This document shows positions 22,401 to 29,240 of a stretch of DNA of 29,240 nucleotides, in pieces. The position numbers and the translations under genes are program-made. The stretch is from the NCBI GenBank assembly GCA_009602725.1, contig WELB01000199.1, positions 62,443 through 91,682 of the forward strand. Direction: 5' to 3'. The notes under the pieces were generated by a model. That model saw nothing but the letters and a program-made list of their open reading frames with translations, made no database searches and was not told the DNA's origin. Numbering within the stretch: position 1 is the stretch's first letter; each line of letters begins with the position of its first letter. Origin of the DNA: Spirogloea muscicola (Eukaryota; Streptophyta; Zygnematophyceae; Spirogloeales; Spirogloeaceae).

Positions 22401-24502
22401 GTAGGTCTCCTACACAAAGCTGGGGGATTACTGTAATGTGCAGCCTCAAGTGTTTGTATTACTTGAAGAAGTGTGACACTGGCAGAAGCATTCCAGATGT
22501 TTACAGGAAAAGACATGCTATACAGTTCCCTACTAATGCTTGCTCGACTGAAAGCTGGATGAGCACTGTGTCTTGCTGCCACAGATCCCAAACGACCCCT
22601 ACTTTAACAGCAATATCCTGCCTCTGCTGGATCGCGGAGTAACTTTTGCTATGGCACACATTCGGGGGGGTGGAGAGCTGGGTAGGAAGTGGTATGAGGA
22701 CGGGAAGTACCTGAAGAAGAAGAACACGTTCTCCGACTTCATTGCCTGCTCCCAGTACCTCATTGAGCACAAGTAGGCAAGACAGTGCTCCGTCTGAGAC
22801 GCAATTACTGCCACTCATTGGATCAATTAGCGTTAGCTCTTTCCTCAATTGTCGCCATCCAAACCATTCTATGTGCTCTGCATCCTCCATCTCTGTGATG
22901 CTGCGGCTGAGGAATGGTGGCAGGCTAGTGACCCTGTCAAACTGGACGCAGATGGGTGGCTGGGGACAAGTTGTGCATTGAAGGTCGAAGTGCAGGAGGC
23001 CTTTTGATTGGAGCTGTGCTCAACATGCGGCCAGACCTTTTCCGGGTGCGTTTGGCAGGATTGGTTGCAGTCTAGATACAACATCCCACATCCTACATGA
23101 TCCCACGCTCGTCTCCTTACACATGCCAAACTCCCTTCTTGACGCCTATGACTCCTATACGGAGCACCAAACATCACGATGTGGGGTATCTTCCTGTTTG
23201 CTGGTATTGACACCTTGCTTCAGGTCGGAGGTGGCTGACCAAATTCTTGGTAGGTAGTGATAGCAGAGGCAGCCAGCAGACAGCTGTTCCATGTGATTCT
23301 TGGTTCAAGAATTTCTACCAACTAGTAACGCCCCTGTGTTCCTGAGCATGCACTTAAATTTCTGCCTCAGGTGGCCTTTGCTGGGGTGCCCTTTGTGGAC
23401 ATTGTCACAACCATGCTTGATCCTTCCATTCCCCTGACGACCATTGAGTGGGAGGTACATTCAGACTGTCGTTGCAGCACAGTAACAGTAGCTAGGAGTA
23501 GATGCCTTGTCATGCGTGAGTGAAGGATAACATTACCAGATGATGTCAACCATGGCTTTTAGTAGCAGCATCTTGAAGGACATGGAAAAGTACTGCTTAA
23601 TCAATTAAGCTTAATCAAAGCTGGATCAATCATCTGTTTTTCCAGGAGTGGGGAAATCCGAGCCAGGAGGAGTACTTCAAGTATATGATGTCATACTCTC
23701 CTGTGGACAATGTCAGTAGTCACCATCTGGCCAAGTGGCCCCTCATGTGCATGCACCTGTGTCTTTGCATCGCTACAGGCTGACATGATTCACAAAGTCA
23801 AGATCAAGTGTTGCACTTTATAGCTCGATACTATAAATTTAACGTCAAGGATGCCTGATCTGTGTGGTTGCTCTCATAAGACTGTCTTCGACAACTCTTG
23901 AGAAACTCTCATGGTTAACGTTGCAGGTGGCAAAGAGGGAGTATCCCAACATCCTCGTGACGGCTGGCTTGCATGGTATAGCCCCCACTTCCTCCTGCAA
24001 TTTGCACAAGCAATGCAGAAGCAGGCACCTAACAGGCACCTAGCATACAGCATCAGCCATGGCGCTCGTACATGTGGGAGACGCTCATTTCCAACATACC
24101 CATCGCAGATCCTAGGGTGGGGTACTGGGAGCCTGCCAAGTGGGTCGCGAAGCTGCGGAAGAACCAGCTTAATGATTCGCGCCCGATCGTATTTAAGTGC
24201 GACCTTGGTGCTGGCCATTTCTCGAAATCTGGCAGGTCTGTCATGCACTCAACCGGCCTCTTGGGCCCTCTTGATCTCCTCAAAGTATTGTGCATCACAA
24301 TGATTCAAACTTACGGCGCTGGGATGAGCTGTTGCTTCTTGACTTTGCTCTGTGCTGAGCATTCTTCGAGCAGTTCAATGTGCTGAGTTGCGGTGGTATG
24401 TGATGCAGGTTTGACAAGCTCAAAGAACGTGCATTCGAATATTCATTCACACTGAAGTGCCTCGGACTCATACAAGAGAGCCCATCATCTTCCCGCCTTT
24501 GA
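19480..24502 (+). CDS. Oligopeptidase B (S9A serine peptidase), plant/algal type
   Basis: Serine oligopeptidase expected to cut short peptides after Arg/Lys, probably cytosolic or organellar. Fifteen exons join in frame to 752 codons plus TGA: 19480-19531, 19737-19812, 20059-20286, 20482-20686, 20906-21103, 21281-21627, 21793-22084, 22238-22396, 22585-22772, 22952-23045, 23371-23454, 23646-23711, 23927-23975, 24109-24235, 24409-24502. The family N-terminal signature [10 protein letters not shown] is near residue 65. A beta-propeller (about 110-460) is followed by the catalytic domain: [32 protein letters not shown], nucleophile GRSAGG (S595), LHDPRV (D680), GAGHF (H716). The 85- and 36-residue spacings of the triad match oligopeptidase B. 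Residues 1-45 are an Ala/Ser-rich extension, possibly a targeting peptide. It is tail-to-tail with the DNMT2-like gene. Confidence 0.95.
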
Positions 24503-24792
24503 CCTGCACGCTTAAGAATGAATTTTCCAGCATGAGGGGCGTTGCTGTAGAGGAGATGGCAGAGGGCTCACATAACTGCAATACTGCAGTTTCACAACTC
24601 CAATTTTGCAACTTGGCAATTCTGTGATCAGGCATTTGCACTGTGCAATTTTTGCAATTTTGTGATTATACAGCTTTGGCAAGGGCAGAAGGCATACGGT
24701 CTGTGCATAAGCTTTGTGTGCAGGACGCTGAGTTGCTTGCACAAGCCTTGATTGTGCATCAAGAACGGAATAGAACTGGCAAGCATTGCTTG
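24503..24792. other. Convergent intergenic spacer with a small hairpin
   Basis: 290 bp separate the two stop codons, so the 3' UTRs of both genes must end or overlap here. It holds a perfect 7-bp inverted repeat (AACTGCA at 24574-24580, TGCAGTT at 24585-24591) and several short CAATTTTGCAA-like pieces at 24599-24665. No canonical poly(A) signal was recognised. Confidence 0.5.
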
Positions 24793-27700
24793 CTAACTTC
24801 CAGATATGAACTGTTCACCACCACAAGCACTCTCTTCTGCTTCTGGAATCTCCTTCTTCTTATGGGTAAATGAACAAAGAGATCCCTTTGTGATGGACGG
24901 AGGCATGAGGAGATGTTTCAGGAGAGCAGCTACGACAGTCACGTTGAGACTGTTACCAAGCATTGCATACCTGAGCCATAACAGGAATAGGAATCTGTGA
25001 AGACCAATAACAGGAGCAGCAGCAAGACTGTAATTGAATCATGGCTAGTCTCGTTCTTAGCACGCACTAAAAGGTAAGGCCCGTGAAGTGTGGCAGGAGG
25101 ATCGACACATGGGAGTTTGCGAGGCAGCTCCACAATCAGCAAGCGAGGGGAAGGGCAGTGGAAGGAAGGTGAAAGAAACTTGTTGGGTTGGGAGTTTGCT
25201 TGAAGGGTTGAGAAGAGGTTTAATTTTGGATTTAATTTTGCACCAAAAGTAGTCATTCTCGTCTCAGTTATGCGACCGTGCATCATGGATCAGTAGTCAG
25301 CGAGAGTGCAGGTCAGATACAGCACCTTTGCTTAAGGTTCACATGGCAAGGGAAGTTGAAACTCTGGGGGAAGCTATGCAGGTTCGCCACCTGCACATGT
25401 GGAGCTTGGAAAGGATCATGATCCTTTCTCTATAAATGCAAGAGAAGCATGCCAGTCATAAGCACTCGTTATGCTGTCAATGCAGGCATTGCTGTCAGCG
25501 CAGGCATCAAAATTGTACAAGAAACAAACTGTTCTGCAGAGTTAAAAGGTCTTGCAACTTCAGACTGTCTGCTCTTCTGAAGTGGCACTACATCACTGAG
25601 AGTCAGATGCAGCTTGCTTTTTTGTACCTCTCTTGGGGTGAAGTATCGAAGCCCCAACTCGTTGAGTGGAACTCCTCTCCACGTGGTCACTTCCTCTGAG
25701 CCAGTTGTGGGATGCATATCGAGACCATCGACCTGGTACGGTTCGTGTCATAATGGTTACTCTTCAAGCGCATCATCAGACAAGCTGGCCCAAGATTTGG
25801 GCTCCAGTATGTAAATAAAGGCTCCACAGCGATCAAGGAAGGACTGACAAGCATGTATGTGCCAATGGTTTATTTTTTGCTGCAAGACCTTGACCTTGCA
25901 ACATGCAATTCGTACAAGAGTCACAGGAATAAGTTTGAAAACGGAACAGCATGGTATTGGAGCCTCATGGGCAAGACGAAAATGCCGATCAATACCTTGG
26001 TTGCCAGAACTGAGCCAGTGCCCTTCGCATATTTGACATAGCTCTTTGTAAAGCAGCAGCACCTAAGCGATTGATCCGTTGTAATGTCTGGCACACATGT
26101 ACATGACTGGCTGTCAATGAGAAATACTATCTGACATCACATATCTTCATGATGCCACTTCTTAAAAGCAGGCATAGGGATACTTGCAATTAGCAAACAG
26201 TATGACTCTCAGAAGAACTTCGAAAAGTTTATATGAAGCATAATTATTATGCATATCAGAAGAAGGCGCATATCTGACAAGCAAGCAGGAGTCCCGTTCT
26301 GCAATTGTCTATGTGGCTAGCTTCAAGTCTTACTTCTAGTACAGCACCCAACAACGTAAATGGATGACATAACTTGGCGACTTGGACCACAGACATGAAT
26401 CTTCCAAATTATGTGTAGTGCCAAGCACCTACCAAGCACTTCGCCCCAACGTTGCAATATGCTGGGTGATACCTTGTACTGCTGCCATGAGTTGCCGCTC
26501 TCATCGATGCCCTCTGCCAGCTGTGCAGTACTGCTTGAACTCTCAGAACCTGGTGCTGCACTCCTACTGTGCATATCCCCTGGCCTTACTGGTTGGTCTG
26601 AGTGAGCAGCACTCTCGGAGCTGACCACATCCAATGCTTGCAGAGGCCGACAAATGGAAGCTTGGGTAAGGTCTGAGGTGCTCGCTGTGCCTCCTACAAA
26701 GACCAAGTCTTGCGGTTCTTTGAGTTCACCACACGCGTCCGTTTCTGATTCCAAGAATTCACCAAGTAGCCTAGGTGCTCGTGGGGGCCAGCAATCACAC
26801 AGACCAGCTGGGCTCCCAGCATCCTGCCGTACGCTGTGGTCAGCTTCTACATGTTCCGCGACACGCGACCTGCACTTCACTGTCAGTTCATCTTCCTCTG
26901 CTCCCTCCCTGATGCTGTCGCCGGAGTAACAAAGAGGTACTGCAATATCCTGGTTGTAGCAATCAGCCAGGCTCGGGCTGCAATCTGCAACCGTCCTGTG
27001 CTTTGCCTGCATGACGATACTTCAACGTCAGTGCAGAATGTATAACCAACGCAAGCAACATGCTTAATAATAACAATGACATCAAGGTGCTTCTTGCTGT
27101 TGGTACAACAATTAATGTCAAGCAGGCAAGAGGGGGCCACTGTCCAAGTCGAAATGACCAAGCCCAACCTCTTCTGCAACAGAGGTGCACAATGAAGGGG
27201 TAGAAGTGCTGAGAACATACCAGGCAAAAGTACCGAGGCCTTGAGTATGGTATGCCAAAGTCGATGGGGCTGAGGACAAACTCCTGAGCGCGGAAGTCTG
27301 CTTGCTCCAGTGCACACATGAGCCGAGCATGTGTGTCTGACACCTGATAAGGACCTGTCAGACATCCTGCTCGTTTCTTGCTCTCACGCTGCCTGTAATT
27401 GGCAGTGATTGGCAGTAATGGACAATTAACTCCAACAATACATTCTGCCGGGACAACGGGGGGTGGGGGGCAGCTGGGACACCTCGAAGCCCACAACATT
27501 CTCCACGAGGAGGTAGCGAGGGGGTTTTCGCATCTTCTGGAGCTTCTCCAGCAAGCTCAGGAAGGATGTGGCTCTGCCATCAGACGAGTCCTTCTTGAGG
27601 CCTGCCACGCAAGCTTCGATGAGGGGACGCCAACTCACTAAAGTAGTCCCGTTGCAAAGAGAGGATTACAATAGCAAGAAAGAGAGATGACAAGCGATGC

Positions 27701-28636
27701 AGTCCAAAAAGGTGTTGCAGTATTAAATCTCGCTATGTACCTACAAACGACAGAGTCACACAGCAATTTGAAGCATGGACATTATCTAATTGACCTGCCC
27801 CGAAGGCGACTGTTAATCCATGACACAGATGTGTGCAGGACGGCCTCTTCTGCACCCTCACACACCTGAGGGCCTTACCCTGCCGGGTGTACGGCTGGCA
27901 GGGAGGGGACATCAACCAGACATTGCTGTCGTATTTGTCCAGCTCCTCGACACTGAGCCTCTGGACGTTTCCCTGCGCCGCAAGCAAGCGCGCGGACTGT
28001 TCAGAAAGCCGCCCACATTGACGCACCTGGATCAAGCCTCAGTGCAGGCATGGCACCATCATATCAACTAAAGCAAAGAGTAGTTGCTCGTGCAGCCATG
28101 CTTGCAATTCAACTAGGACACAGCGAGAGCCAGAGCCGACATTGTAGCTGCAGCAGAGAGAGCTTGAGCAGGGCCTCAGACTAGAGCGACTGCCATCGAG
28201 GAGCCAAGTACTGGCAACTTCCAGCTGCGCGCCTGCCATTGGCATGTGTTGACAGCTGCAGCATTAGGCTCAACCTGGCTAGGCCTGTGGCCAAAGTTGT
28301 GCTCGTAGACGTCGTTGGCGACCTCGTTGATGTCAAACGCGCTCACAACGACGGCGGAGACGCCCGAGGACTCCAGCGAGTACCTCTGCTCATACAGACC
28401 ATTGTGAGCAAGCCAAACATGCGAAGCGCATGTTAAGAGCACCATGTGCTGTGAATGTAGGACCTGAAGCACACATTCGCATATTTTGGCTGACTGGCAA
28501 GCCTACGAGCGTGCCATGAAGGCATTGAAGGCAGGAATGTGTTCCCGGGCGTGCGTACGGCCTGCGGCAAGTGCCTCACCAGGCCGCCGATGCCGCTGTA
28601 GAACTCGAGGACTCGGAGCGGCGCCTGCCCCCCCAT
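24793..28636 (-). CDS. DNMT2: DNMT2/TRDMT1-type tRNA (cytosine-5) methyltransferase
   Basis: SAM-dependent methyltransferase of the DNMT2 family, which methylates C38 of tRNA-Asp and some other tRNAs. Ten exons join in frame to 505 codons plus TAG: 28580-28636, 28275-28385, 27879-27972, 27483-27601, 27221-27343, 26433-27006, 25996-26087, 25628-25732, 25326-25390, 24793-24970. Motif I is [29 protein letters not shown] follows; motif IV is SPPCQPYTR (catalytic C81), motif [10 protein letters not shown] (121-123), motif [22 protein letters not shown]. The DNMT2-specific CCCFTKSY is at 369-376, then [16 protein letters not shown] and [10 protein letters not shown] (motif X). Exon 6 encodes a long Ser/Glu/Asp-rich linker (about 170-340) before [15 protein letters not shown] lies directly before the chosen ATG, so either this is the true start or an upstream exon joins at that AG. 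Confidence 0.95.
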
Positions 28637-28913
28637 CTATTCGGTGCCGGACGCTGCCGTCTACCGCCAGCTTCTGTCCTCTGCCGTGCTAAGCCCTGGC
28701 CGCAGCTCGGCTTCCAGAAGACGGAATCCAGCTTCGCCGGCGCCAGCACAAGCCGGGGAGACGGCGAAGCGGCCGCGTCCGGCAAGCTCGCCGCCTGGAA
28801 TCTACTGCCGGCCCCGCGCGGGCCACGCGAGAGCTGCTCCCGCGCCGAGGCAAGGCCGTGCTCCAAGGCTGAGCGCGGCGGCGGCTCCGGAGGAGGCGGC
28901 AGCCGCAAATCGT

Positions 28914-28944
<31 letters not shown>

Positions 28945-29000
28945 GCGGAGCAAGGGGGCCGGAGTGCAGGCCTTATAACCGCCGCGATAACCCTCGGTCA
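28560..29000. promoter_or_regulatory. GC-rich island at the DNMT2 5' end, with a (GGC)9 tract
   Basis: GC-rich sequence covers the first DNMT2 exon and about 360 bp upstream. It includes an uninterrupted nine-unit GGC tract at 28914-28940. The plus-strand gene starting at 29198 is divergent, so 28637-29197 may be a shared promoter region. Long open frames on both strands here (for example 28644-29129 plus, 28576-29019 minus) are low-complexity and match nothing I know. Confidence 0.45.
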
Positions 29001-29197
29001 GCGTCGAAGAGAGTGACATTTATGTATTGGGACACCAAAAAGTGCTCAGATTTCGGTGCACGCACACCAGGGTCCTGGCTGGCCCAAATGCAAAATCACG
29101 GACGTGTTAAGAAGCCATTACGAGTATAAGTGATCTCACTAGTCAGCTCAAGAACCCCCCCTCCGGCGGTAGTCTCGAAGGGGTTTTTGCGGCGGCC

Positions 29198-29240
29198 ATG
29201 GCGGCGGCCAAGGGCGCCGCCGCCGCCGCCGTGCCGGCCG
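29198..29240 (+). CDS. Possible start of a plus-strand gene, cut by the right edge
   Basis: An ATG in good context (GGCCATGGCG) opens MAAAKGAAAAAVPA and then the window ends. The Ala-rich start and adjacent GC-rich triplets resemble the first exon of the oligopeptidase B gene (MASAMASS). Function cannot be told from 14 codons. Confidence 0.4.
   Translation, partial: MAAAKGAAAAAVPA

Noticed and set aside
25080-25140. Candidate DNMT2 C-terminus containing [13 protein letters not shown]
   Set aside because: A far better motif X ([10 protein letters not shown]) in the correct phase was found at 24793-24970.
25761-25801. Possible extra 41-nt DNMT2 exon reading [14 protein letters not shown]
   Set aside because: Including it breaks the reading frame into the next exon, whereas 25996-26087 joins 25628-25732 directly in phase 0.
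28576-29129. Long overlapping open frames on both strands upstream of DNMT2
   Set aside because: They are Ala/Arg/Pro-rich by-products of GGC/GCC triplets and lack any recognisable domain.

Overview
Eukaryotic nuclear DNA, most likely from a green alga (Chlorophyta, perhaps Trebouxiophyceae; this is inference). The reasons are intron-dense genes with small GT-AG introns (about 100-400 nt) and exons down to 48 nt, plant/algal-type versions of housekeeping proteins, degenerate plant/green-algal telomere repeats (TTTAGGG type), and GC-rich triplet tracts at the 5' ends of genes in otherwise moderate-GC DNA. One N (9066) shows it is a draft assembly. No bacterial-style operon, tRNA, rRNA or CRISPR was seen.

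Four multi-exon genes could be rebuilt by reading splice sites and frames by hand. (1) 550-6507, minus: a RAD54B/RDH54-type Swi2/Snf2 DNA translocase for homologous recombination. Two stretches of continuous coding frame are resolved and the N-terminal junctions are not. (2) 9376-14955, plus: a HAD-IG 5'-nucleotidase of the cytosolic purine 5'-nucleotidase/NT5DC group, 16 exons, 696 aa. (3) 19480-24502, plus: oligopeptidase B (prolyl oligopeptidase family S9A), 15 exons, 752 aa, with an intact Ser-Asp-His triad. (4) 24793-28636, minus: DNMT2/TRDMT1-type tRNA cytosine-5 methyltransferase, 10 exons, 505 aa, with all signature motifs. A fifth plus-strand gene probably starts at 29198 and runs off the right edge. 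Genes 1 and 2 are divergent, 3 and 4 convergent, and 4 and 5 divergent. They look like unrelated housekeeping genes and not a pathway cluster.

The DNA between genes is repeat-rich. A repeat family, marked by a GGGCTGGC-TTT-GCCAGCCC hairpin core and a conserved ACTCGCGGGTAC-like end, occurs in many copies at 1-200, 7.1-8.8 kb, parts of 15.6-15.8 kb, and 16.9-18.9 kb. Copies tend to sit head to head: two 215-bp near-identical inverted arms (7227-7441 and 8541-8755), and a roughly 0.88-kb foldback (16915-17790). Directly beside the foldback is a candidate 1123-bp non-autonomous DNA transposon (17914-19036) with 23-bp terminal inverted repeats and TA flanks, resembling pogo/Tigger-type ends. It carries head-to-head interstitial telomere repeats and two roughly 222-bp direct repeats of the same family.

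The stretch 14956-16650 shows no gene I can support.
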